NCBI GenBank assembly: GCA_030696045.1
Contig: JAUYNO010000034.1
Span: forward strand, 1-64,000
DNA length: 64,000 nucleotides
Source: Stagnimonas sp.
GTDB lineage: Bacteria > Pseudomonadota > Gammaproteobacteria > Nevskiales > Nevskiaceae
Reading direction: 5' to 3'
The notes under the pieces are model-generated. The model was not told the DNA's origin. It saw only the letters and a list, made by a program, of their open reading frames with translations, and made no database searches. The translations under genes and the position numbers were made by a program. How positions within the stretch are numbered: position 1 is the first letter of the stretch; each line of letters opens with the position of its first letter. Shown here piece after piece: positions 10,539 through 19,296 of the stretch.

Positions 10539-10985
10539 ATGCGGATGTTCCGCCGTATTTTCGGCAGCCTGCTGCTGCTGCCCGTCCTGGCGCTGGCCGC
10601 GCCGGCCGCCAAGCCCTCCCTGCACATCGAGCAGGCCTACAGCTACGCCACGCCGGCGCCCGGCATTACCGCCGTCGGTTTCCTGACCGTGGTCAACGAG
10701 GGGGCGGCGGATCGCCTGGTCGCCGTCGAATCGGCTGCCGCCGGACGGGTCGAGATCCACGAGATGAGCATGGACGGCGGCATGATGCGCATGCGTGCTG
10801 TGACCGACGGCCTCGCCGTGCCCGCCACCGGCCGCCTGGCGCTGGAGCCCGGTGGCTATCACCTGATGTTGATCGCGCCGAAGCAGGCGCTGACGGTCGG
10901 CGACGCCGTGCCGCTAACCCTGGTATTCGCTCGCGGCGGCCGGCTGGAGACGCGCTTGCAGGTGCGTTCCCGCGACGCCGACTAA
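10539..10985 (+). CDS. Periplasmic copper chaperone PCu(A)C family
   Basis: A 148-residue exported protein. Its signal peptide ends near residue 20 (LPVLALAAPA). The copper site motif is complete: a His and Met cluster (EIHEMSMDGGMMRMR) followed about 40 residues later by HLMLI, the H(M)X10MX21HXM pattern of the family. The family delivers Cu(I) to the CuA site of cytochrome oxidase. CTGGAG about nine bases before the ATG at 10539 serves as ribosome-binding site. The neighbouring DUF2946-like gene supports a copper role. Confidence 0.88.
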   Translation: MRMFRRIFGSLLLLPVLALAAPAAKPSLHIEQAYSYATPAPGITAVGFLTVVNEGAADRLVAVESAAAGRVEIHEMSMDGGMMRMRAVTDGLAVPATGRLALEPGGYHLMLIAPKQALTVGDAVPLTLVFARGGRLETRLQVRSRDAD

Positions 10986-11022
10986 GCGCCCGCGTCGCGG
11001 AGCTTTCTGTTGCAATGCCCTC

Positions 11023-12222
<1,200 letters not shown>

Positions 12223-12446
12223 TTCCGTGAATCCATGGGTTCGGGCTCGGGCTGGCAATCCTAATCAGCGTTGTGTTGCCATGCAAACAAGGGAACGCCT
12301 GAGGGCTGCCGTCGCTGGCCGACGCTGCGGCAATTGGAAATGATGAGTACCGACACGCTGCGTGGTGATTTGTCCTCGCCCCCCGGGTTGTGGCGTTATT
12401 GGCGCGCCGCCCCTCGCGGCGTTCTATAGCCATGGGAAAACTAGAA

Positions 12447-13109
12447 ATGAAAAAGACGTTACTGCTGTGCGCCGGCCTGCTGGGCCCGGCCGGTGTTTTT
12501 GCCGGCTCGCCGGCGGCCAATGGGGTCGACCTGTTCGTCGGCGCTGCGGAGCTGAAGCTGAGCGACTCCGAGGACTCCGTGAAGTTCTCGGGCTACGACT
12601 ACGGCACCCGCGCCGCCTTCGCGCTGAGTCCGAATGTCTTCGTGTCCGGCGAGTACGTCCGGAGCACGACGGACAAGTCGGTCGATGACGTGAAGATCGA
12701 AATCGAACCGGAGGAACTGCGGATTGGTGGCGGCGTGAAGTTCGCGACCTCGAAGGCCGTCAACCTGTTCATGGGCGCGCAGTACGCCCGCATGGACCTC
12801 GACATCACCGCCTCCGACCCCAGCGGCTCGGAAACCATCAGCGCCAAGGCCGACGGCTACACCCTGTTCGGCGGCGCCGACTACAGCTTCAATCCCGGCA
12901 TCACCCTGTACGGCCGCCTCGGCTACATGAGCCTGGACGACGATGGCGACAAGATGGATGGCCTGGACTTCCTCGCCGGTGCCCAGTACCCGATCAGCCC
13001 CAGCATCGGCCTGTTCGGCGAGTTCCGGCTCACCGACCTGGAATTCGAGGGCGACGGCGGCAGCATCACCTTCACCGCCTATCGCGGCGGCGTTCGCTTC
13101 TCGTTCTGA
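12447..13109 (+). CDS. Small outer-membrane beta-barrel protein
   Basis: A 220-residue exported protein. The N-terminal MKKTLLLCAGLLGPAGVFAG is a signal peptide. The rest alternates polar and hydrophobic residues in repeated strands with Asp-rich loops and ends in GGVRFSF, the terminal aromatic signature recognised by the Bam machinery. It fits an eight-stranded OmpW/OmpA-like barrel, with function unknown. The ATG at 12447 is preferred; an in-frame ATG at 12432 would only add five residues. Expression is divergent from the acyl-CoA dehydrogenase. Confidence 0.75.
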   Translation: MKKTLLLCAGLLGPAGVFAGSPAANGVDLFVGAAELKLSDSEDSVKFSGYDYGTRAAFALSPNVFVSGEYVRSTTDKSVDDVKIEIEPEELRIGGGVKFATSKAVNLFMGAQYARMDLDITASDPSGSETISAKADGYTLFGGADYSFNPGITLYGRLGYMSLDDDGDKMDGLDFLAGAQYPISPSIGLFGEFRLTDLEFEGDGGSITFTAYRGGVRFSF

Positions 13110-13121
13110 GGCGGCGGGTGG

Positions 13122-13142
13122 GCCGGGAGGCAGCCTCCCGGC
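13122..13142. terminator. Hairpin between convergent genes
   Basis: Perfect nine-base stem GCCGGGAGG/CCTCCCGGC with a CAG loop between the convergent barrel gene and the DUF3999 gene. There is no T-run on either side, so termination activity is uncertain. Confidence 0.45.
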
Positions 13143-14480
13143 TCAGCGCCGCTCGCGCAGCGTCTGCCAGGCCATGCCGACCACGGCGGCGGCGCCGAGC
13201 ACCAGCAGCAGCCAGAGTTCCCAGTGCTTCGGCGGCGACGCGGCCGGCGGCGCCAGGGCCGAGGGCCCCGCGAGGATCTCCGGCTCCCCTTCGGCGGTGG
13301 CAACCTGTGCCGCTGCCTTCAGCTCCGCGCACTGCCATTTCTCCTGCTCCGGCAACGTCGCCGCGCCGTACACCAGGCGCCAGGGGCCCCGGCCCTGGGC
13401 GGCGAACGCCAGCCGCGCCGGTTGATAGCCCAGCTCCAGCGCGGGCGCCGGATCGAGGCCCGGGCTGCCGCGCAGGATCTCCATGCGCAGGGCCGGGCTG
13501 GGCTGCGCGGCCCAGCTGAGCTCGGTCGCCGGTTCCTCGGCTCCGGCCTGCAGCAAGCCCCGCCACAACTGCGCTCCGGGCTTGCCCTGGGCATCCAGTG
13601 CCCGTAGTCGCAGGTCGAGGGCATTGACCCCTGCCGGCAGGCGCAGGCGCGCGGCCTGCACCGGGGCGGCGGGCAGGCTGCGGTAGTCGATGTGGGGCGG
13701 CTCGGCGGCGGCCGACAGGCCCGGGGTCGCGACAAACCAGCGCAGCGGCGCCGCGACTTCAGCGCCCGGCAGCACCGCCTGCAGTTGCAGGCGGCTGAGC
13801 GGCACGGCGGTGCTGATGCGCAGATAGGCACGCTGGCGCTGGCTCAAATCGATCCGCCGCGCCGACAGCGAACGGCCCTCGGCCTGGGTCTGCAACAGCG
13901 GCGTCGTGCCCAGCGGCGTCCAGCGGCGCAGGTCGTCGCTGCGGGCCAGATCCAGGCTCAGCTCCGAGCCCCCGTCCGCGCGCTGCCAGTCCACCAGCAG
14001 GGCGCTGGCGGCCACCGGCAGTTCGCGCAGGTCCAGCAGATAGCCGCCGATGCGCGGCTGACCATGTTCTTCCAGCGACAGCGGCTTCAGCACCACGGTG
14101 CGGCTGACCGTGGTGCCGTCGCTGCTCTGCGACAGCGTGGCGCTGGCCTGCTCGCCGTCCGGCGCGGCCGGCGTCTGCAAGGGATACAGCGGCAGCGGGA
14201 TGTAGCGCTCGGCGCTGGCCTGCGGGTCTGGCGGCGGGCAGAGCGCGTGCGGCACGGCGCGGCCGTCGGCGTCCCAGACCGCCAGGTCGCGGGGGCCGGG
14301 GAAGCGGCTGGCGGCGTAGACGCTGGCGGGCAGGGTCAGCAGTTGGCGGTAGCCGGGGGTCGGGGTTTCGATCCGCAGGCTGTAGGCGTAGGCCGGCGCC
14401 GGTTCGGCGGCGGCAGTGGCGGCGACGGGCAGCAGGCCCAGCAGGGCGAGCAAGCCCGGGCGGCACAGGTGCTCAATCAT
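13143..14480 (-). CDS. DUF3999 family exported protein
   Basis: A 445-residue protein with a signal peptide (LLALLGLLPVAATAAAEP). It has a large periplasmic domain of beta-rich character, including FPGPRDLAVWDADGRAVPHAL and LLVDWQRADGG segments, and one C-terminal membrane helix (WELWLLLVLGAAAVVGMAWQ) followed by RERR. The architecture matches DUF3999, which commonly accompanies DUF2339. The ATG at 14480 lies inside the end of the DUF2339 gene (eight-base overlap), so the pair is probably coupled. No enzymatic role is known. Confidence 0.82.
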   Translation of the reverse strand: MIEHLCRPGLLALLGLLPVAATAAAEPAPAYAYSLRIETPTPGYRQLLTLPASVYAASRFPGPRDLAVWDADGRAVPHALCPPPDPQASAERYIPLPLYPLQTPAAPDGEQASATLSQSSDGTTVSRTVVLKPLSLEEHGQPRIGGYLLDLRELPVAASALLVDWQRADGGSELSLDLARSDDLRRWTPLGTTPLLQTQAEGRSLSARRIDLSQRQRAYLRISTAVPLSRLQLQAVLPGAEVAAPLRWFVATPGLSAAAEPPHIDYRSLPAAPVQAARLRLPAGVNALDLRLRALDAQGKPGAQLWRGLLQAGAEEPATELSWAAQPSPALRMEILRGSPGLDPAPALELGYQPARLAFAAQGRGPWRLVYGAATLPEQEKWQCAELKAAAQVATAEGEPEILAGPSALAPPAASPPKHWELWLLLVLGAAAVVGMAWQTLRERR

Positions 14481-17292
14481 GGCTCTCGTCCTTGGTGGCA
14501 TTCGCAGGGGGGATGGGCGCGAGATAGCCGGTCAGCAGCAGCAGGCCGCCGACGCCGATGAAGGACAGCACCCGCGCCAGACTGCCGCGACCGTCCAGAT
14601 CCAGCAGGAACAGCTTGAGCACCACCACTGCCATCAGGCCCGCGCCGGCGATCCAGAGCAGACGCTGGCCGCGTCGCGCCGCGACCGTCATCAGCGCCAG
14701 CGCCAGCAGGCCCCAGTACAGGCTCAGGGCCGCGAGCTGGGTGACGTCGCGGAACAGGCCCTCGCCCAGTGCCGCGCCGGCACCGTAGTGCAGGCCGCGC
14801 ACCAGGGCGCTGGTGCTGGCGATGAAGGCCAGCGCCGCCAGTGTCGGCGGCAGCCACCGCGCCCACCGCTGCCGCTGCTCCGGCGCCAGCCGGCGCCAGG
14901 CTTGCAGCAGGCTCAGCAGGACGAAGGCGAGACCGAGATCGAGCGGATTCAGCAGCGGCCAGTAGGGCAGGGGAGCGGGGTCGCTGTAGGGACCCAGCGC
15001 CATCGCCAGGCACCAGAGCGCGGCCAGCAGCGCCAGCGGCGCGAGTCCCCAGCCGGTCCAGACCGCCGGCTGCGCCGCCAGCGGCCAGCGCCGCGCCGCG
15101 CGGCCCAGCAACAGCACCAGAAGCAAGGCCGGCAGCAGCCCCCAGGCCAGGCAGTGCCAGAGCCAGGACAGGCCGGCCGGCAACTGCGCGCTGATTTCCA
15201 TCGGCAGCAGCAGGCTCAGCGCGTAGAGCGCATGGGCGTGCAGCAGGGGCAAGGCCGGCCGGTCAACGAGAGCGCCCGCCTCGCTGGCGCGACGGTCCAG
15301 CCGCCACAGGCTTGCGATCACGGTCGCCGCCCACAGCGGCCAGCCCCAGCCGCCGCCGAGCGCGCTGGGGTGGTGGTCGATGGCGTGGCCGAAGCCGACC
15401 GCAGTGCCGACCAGCATGAAGAGGCTGGCGAGGCGCGCCAGCCAGGGCCAGCGCAGGCGCGTCGCCAGGCCCAGCAGCAGGATCAGGCTGAGCGCGAAGG
15501 CCGCCAGCCAGAGCCCGGCCTGCTGGTCCGGGCGTTCCAGTGCGTCGATGGCATGGCCGAGGAATTCCAGCCACCAGAGCGAGGCCAACAGGGACAGCGG
15601 GATGGCCAGTGCGCGCTCGCCGCCCCGTGCCTGTAGATGGGCGTGCAACTGCCAGCCGCAGAACAGCGCCGCCGCCGCCAGCAGGCCGCCGCCGAAGAAG
15701 AAGCTGCTCTGGTCCTGCAGCAGCCAGCGCAGTTCTTCCTTGAGGCAGGCGATGCTGGCCAACACCTGCAATAGCAGGCCGAACACGCGCAGCCAGGGGC
15801 GCGACTGCCGCAGGCCCAGCCAGAGCAGGCCGGCGCCCTCGATCGCCCAGATCGCCGAGGTCAGATAGCCGCCGCAGGCCAGCGGCACCGCCAGCGAGCC
15901 GAAGATGATGCCGAGCGCGGCGGCGGCTTCGCCGAGGGTACGGGCGCCGACCTCGCTGCGTCGCGCCAGGGCGCGCGCCAGCACCAGATAGACCGTGCCA
16001 TAGCCGAGCGCCGCGAAGGCCAGCGCCATCGGCTGCTGCTTCAGCAGCGAGGCGGTCAGGCCGAAGGCCGCGAGCGGCAGGCCGAAGCTGAGGCCGCCGG
16101 AGATCAGTCCCTGGCCGCCGCTGCGGGTGGCCTCGCGCACCGCCATCACCAGGTACAAGGCGAAGAACAGCAGCAGGAAGCCCAGCGCCGAGTGCAGCTG
16201 CTCGGGCTGGTAGGCCTGCGCGCGCCAGACCGTGTAGACCCCGAAGGTGAAGACGAAGCCCAGCGCCGGCACCAGCGGCCAGGCGCGGCGCAAGGCCAGG
16301 ACCAGCACGCCCAGGTTCAGCACCGCGTAGTAGGTGAACAGCGCGACGTGATTGCCGCTGCCGGTGGAGAGCAGGATCGGCGCCATGAAACCACCGCTGA
16401 GCCCGATCACCGCCAGGCTCAGGCCTTCCTGCGCCAGCGCCAGCACGGCGGCGGCCAGCGACACCGCGACCATCAGCCCGAGCGCCAGCCCGGTGGGCAG
16501 CAGCTGGTAGAGCTTGCTGGCCGCGAACACGGTGAGATAGAAGCCGCCGACACCGCCGCCCTGCAGGATCAGCGAATAGCCGGGCCGCCGCCGCCGCAGG
16601 CGCCAGCCGGTCAGCAGCAGGCCCAGCGCGCCGGCGGCGAGCGCGGCCATGCGTACCGAGGGTGGCAGCAGGCCCTGCTCCATCGAGTACTTGGCGAGGA
16701 AGCTGGCGCCGAGCAGCAGGATGGCAATGCCCAGCTTGGCGATCGGATTGCCCTGGCGGAACCAGTCGAACAGGGCGCTGAAGAAATCCGGGCCGCCGCT
16801 GCGCGTCGCGGCCGGGGCGGGTGCTGGCGAGGTCGGCGGACGCGCCGTTGCGGGCTTGGCGCTGGCGCGGAAGACCACGGCCGGCTCGGCTTCGGGCTCC
16901 AGCACCGTGGTCGGCGGCCGGGCCGGCGGCGCGGGTTCGGGCGGCGGCTCCGGTGCCGGCGCGCTGGCCCTGGGTGGCTCCGGACTGAGCTTGTCGACCA
17001 GGGTGGTCAGTGTCGCTTCCAGCAGGAGCAGATGCTCCTGCTGCGCCTGCAAGCGTCCGCGCAGGTAGCGGATGCGGCTGTAGGCATAGCCCGCCAGGCC
17101 GCCGGCGAACAGCGCGGTCAGCGGCCAGCCGCCGAACAGTCCGTGGCCCAGTGTTCCGACCGTAAGGCTGACCACCAGCGCGCCCAGCAGCACCGGCCAT
17201 AGCCCCGGAGTCGTCGGCGTCGGCGCGGGAGCTGGGGCTGGTGGCGACGGCTGCCAGCGGCCGCTGGTGGGAGTATCCGGATCTGCGCTCAT
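14473..17292 (-). CDS. DUF2339 polytopic membrane protein
   Basis: A 939-residue protein with a first membrane segment near residues 30-65 and a coiled or charged stretch after it. A Pro/Ala-rich linker of about 100 residues follows, then more than twenty hydrophobic helices filling the rest. The entry motif NPIAKLGIAILLLGASFLAKYS is typical of DUF2339. The function is unknown; the family is thought to act in the envelope. It lies between the glutaminyl cyclase gene (27 bases upstream) and DUF3999 (overlapping), suggesting a three-gene operon. Confidence 0.85.
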   Translation of the reverse strand: MSADPDTPTSGRWQPSPPAPAPAPTPTTPGLWPVLLGALVVSLTVGTLGHGLFGGWPLTALFAGGLAGYAYSRIRYLRGRLQAQQEHLLLLEATLTTLVDKLSPEPPRASAPAPEPPPEPAPPARPPTTVLEPEAEPAVVFRASAKPATARPPTSPAPAPAATRSGGPDFFSALFDWFRQGNPIAKLGIAILLLGASFLAKYSMEQGLLPPSVRMAALAAGALGLLLTGWRLRRRRPGYSLILQGGGVGGFYLTVFAASKLYQLLPTGLALGLMVAVSLAAAVLALAQEGLSLAVIGLSGGFMAPILLSTGSGNHVALFTYYAVLNLGVLVLALRRAWPLVPALGFVFTFGVYTVWRAQAYQPEQLHSALGFLLLFFALYLVMAVREATRSGGQGLISGGLSFGLPLAAFGLTASLLKQQPMALAFAALGYGTVYLVLARALARRSEVGARTLGEAAAALGIIFGSLAVPLACGGYLTSAIWAIEGAGLLWLGLRQSRPWLRVFGLLLQVLASIACLKEELRWLLQDQSSFFFGGGLLAAAALFCGWQLHAHLQARGGERALAIPLSLLASLWWLEFLGHAIDALERPDQQAGLWLAAFALSLILLLGLATRLRWPWLARLASLFMLVGTAVGFGHAIDHHPSALGGGWGWPLWAATVIASLWRLDRRASEAGALVDRPALPLLHAHALYALSLLLPMEISAQLPAGLSWLWHCLAWGLLPALLLVLLLGRAARRWPLAAQPAVWTGWGLAPLALLAALWCLAMALGPYSDPAPLPYWPLLNPLDLGLAFVLLSLLQAWRRLAPEQRQRWARWLPPTLAALAFIASTSALVRGLHYGAGAALGEGLFRDVTQLAALSLYWGLLALALMTVAARRGQRLLWIAGAGLMAVVVLKLFLLDLDGRGSLARVLSFIGVGGLLLLTGYLAPIPPANATKDESHD

Positions 17293-17319
17293 GGTCGGGT
17301 CCCTCGGGTCCGTCGCGGT

Positions 17320-18108
17320 CTAGGGTTGCAGCTGCACTTCAAAGAGTCGGGGCCAGTGCTTGCCGGTGACCAGCAGATGCCGCTGCCCGGCGTGCCAGGC
17401 GAGGCCGTTGAGCACCGCACCCTCTGCCTCCTGCGCCGCGCTGATGCCGGCCGCCTGCTTGAGCGCGCCGAAATCCAGCCAGCCGGTGACCGCGCCCGTG
17501 GTGGGATCAATGCGCGCGACGCGATCACTCATCCAGACATTGGCATAGATCGCGCCCTCGACCCACTCCAGTTCATTGAGCAGGGGCACCGGCCGGCCGT
17601 CGTCGCGGACCTCGATGCTGCGCCGCAGCCTGAAGCCCTCGGCATCGACGAAGTGCAGCCGCGCCGTGCCGTCGCTGATGACCAGCTGCTGGCCGTCGCT
17701 GGCGATGCCCCAGCCCTCGCCGACGTAGGTCAGGCGTTTCAGCGGCCGCAGCGACAGGTCGTAGACATGGGCGACGCCCTCGCGCCAGGTCAGCTGCCAG
17801 AGCTGGTCGCGGAGCAGGGCCAGGCCCTCGCCGAATTCGTTGCCGGGCAGGGCGATGCTGCGCAGGGTCCGCCCGGTCTTCAGCTCCTTCTCGGCGACGC
17901 GCGAGGCGCCGTACTGGCCGGCGCTCTCGAACAGCCGGCCCTGGCTCCAGACCAGGCCCTGGGTGAAGTCGGCTACCGCGTGCGGATAGCTCGCCACCAG
18001 CCGCCAGTCCAGGCTGGGCGCGCCGGCGCGCGCCAGCCCGGCGGCGAGCAGGAGGGCGAGGGCTACAATGCGCGCCCCAATCTGGGCGCTAGCGCGAGAC
18101 TTAGGCAT
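17320..18108 (-). CDS. Glutaminyl-peptide cyclotransferase (beta-propeller type)
   Basis: Converts N-terminal Gln of exported proteins to pyroglutamate. The 262-residue product has a signal peptide (IVALALLLAAGLARAG) and five-bladed-propeller repeats. FTQGLVWSQGRLFESAGQYGASRVAEKEL is the family fingerprint, and NELEWVEGAIYANVW and LNGLAWHAGQRHLLVTGKHW also match Glu_cyclase_2 proteins. The ATG at 18108 is the only reasonable start before the signal peptide. It overlaps the plus-strand ATG at 18107 in opposite orientation. Likely the first gene of an operon with DUF2339 and DUF3999. Confidence 0.87.
   Translation of the reverse strand: MPKSRASAQIGARIVALALLLAAGLARAGAPSLDWRLVASYPHAVADFTQGLVWSQGRLFESAGQYGASRVAEKELKTGRTLRSIALPGNEFGEGLALLRDQLWQLTWREGVAHVYDLSLRPLKRLTYVGEGWGIASDGQQLVISDGTARLHFVDAEGFRLRRSIEVRDDGRPVPLLNELEWVEGAIYANVWMSDRVARIDPTTGAVTGWLDFGALKQAAGISAAQEAEGAVLNGLAWHAGQRHLLVTGKHWPRLFEVQLQP
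18064..18069 (+). promoter_or_regulatory. Candidate -10 element for yicC
   Basis: TACAAT at 18064-18069 is a five-of-six match to the sigma-70 -10 box. It lies within the signal-peptide codons of the opposite-strand glutaminyl cyclase. No convincing -35 hexamer is seen 17 bases upstream. Confidence 0.35.
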
Positions 18109-18130
18109 GGCCGGCAGTAGCAGCAGCAGT

Positions 18131-18997
18131 TTGATCCGCAGTATGACGGGCTTTGCCCGCGTCGAGGCCCTGGTACCGGGCGCGCGCCTGGTCTGGGAAG
18201 TGCGCTCGGTCAACAGCCGCTACCTCGATCTCACGCTGAAGCTGCCGGAGGAATTCCGCGCCCTGGAAAGTGAGCTGCGCCAGCTCACCGCCGCCAAGGT
18301 CGCGCGCGGCAAGGTGGAAGTGGCGCTGCGCTACGGCCTGGACGGCAGCGGCCAGAGCGCGCTGACGCTGGATCAGGACCGCCTGCAGGCCGTGCGCGCC
18401 GCGCTCGACGCGGTCACCGAGGCCCTGGGCGCCACCGGCGTGCCGGACCCGATGCGGGTGCTGGGCTTCCCCGGCGTGCTCAAGCAGGAAGCGCCGGACT
18501 TCGCGCCCCTGCATGCCGAAGCCCTGAAGCTGTTCGGCCGCGCGCTCAATGAATTCACCGCAGCGCGCGAGCGTGAAGGCGCCCGCACCGCCGGCTTCCT
18601 GCACGAGCGTGCTAACGAACTCGAAGCCTATGTCGCCAAGGTGCGCGAGCGCTTTCCGCTGGTGCGCGATGCCTGGCTGGAGCGCCTGCGCGCCAAGGTC
18701 GCCGACCTGGGGGTCGAAGTCGAACCGCAACGCCTGGCCCAGGAAGCCGCGATGGCCGCCCAGCGCCTGGACGTCGACGAGGAACTGTCACGCCTGGGCA
18801 GCCATCTGGTCGAACTGCGCGCGGCCCTGGCCGGCAAGGAAGCGGTCGGCCGCCGACTCGATTTCCTGATGCAGGAATTCAACCGCGAGGTGAACACCAC
18901 CGGCTCCAAGTCGCAGGACGCCGAGATGACCAAGTACGTGGTCGAGATGAAGGTGCTCTGCGAGCAGATGCGCGAGCAGGTGCAGAACCTCGAATAG
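18131..18997 (+). CDS. yicC: YicC family endoribonuclease
   Basis: Conserved YicC/YloC protein, a family with endoribonuclease activity affecting small RNAs. From the TTG at 18131 the product begins MIRSMTGFARVE, the near-invariant family N terminus, and has 288 residues against 287 in E. coli. Later hallmarks are VNSRYLDLTLKLPEEFR and the C-terminal GRRLDFLMQEFNREVNTTGSKSQD. An in-frame ATG at 18107 would add eight residues (MAGSSSSS) and has only a poorly spaced TTAGG, so the start is not settled. Often near gmk in other genomes; here gmk is 33 kb away. Confidence 0.9.
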   Translation: MIRSMTGFARVEALVPGARLVWEVRSVNSRYLDLTLKLPEEFRALESELRQLTAAKVARGKVEVALRYGLDGSGQSALTLDQDRLQAVRAALDAVTEALGATGVPDPMRVLGFPGVLKQEAPDFAPLHAEALKLFGRALNEFTAAREREGARTAGFLHERANELEAYVAKVRERFPLVRDAWLERLRAKVADLGVEVEPQRLAQEAAMAAQRLDVDEELSRLGSHLVELRAALAGKEAVGRRLDFLMQEFNREVNTTGSKSQDAEMTKYVVEMKVLCEQMREQVQNLE

Positions 18998-19023
18998 GCC
19001 CGGTGGCGGCGGGCCCGCGCCAC

Positions 19024-19206
19024 TCAGTGCAGGTGCGCGTCCACCGCCAGCGTCGGCTGCACGTTGGTGAATTCGAGCACGGCTTCGCGCCGATCCAGCT
19101 CCAGCTCGTCGAGATAATCGATCATGTCGAGATCGGGGTCGGCTTTCAGCCAGGGCTGGCGGTGGCGCGGATTCGCGCCGGTTTCCGAACGGTAGGTCTT
19201 GCTCAT
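19024..19206 (-). CDS. Small hypothetical protein
   Basis: A 60-residue product starting at the ATG at 19206, which has a good GGGAGA ribosome-binding site about six bases upstream. The protein has a basic N-terminal third and an acidic middle (DPDLDMIDYLDELELDRRE), with no membrane segment or cysteine. I do not recognise a family. The strong ribosome-binding site and codon use like its neighbours argue for a real gene, probably cytosolic. It converges on yicC. Confidence 0.5.
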   Translation of the reverse strand: MSKTYRSETGANPRHRQPWLKADPDLDMIDYLDELELDRREAVLEFTNVQPTLAVDAHLH

Positions 19207-19296
19207 CACAATCTCCCATCAACAAGGGCTTGGGACTGCTGCAGCTGCGGCCATTGAAGACCCCGCTAGCTGAACCCTGGCGGAATGGCTTGGCGC

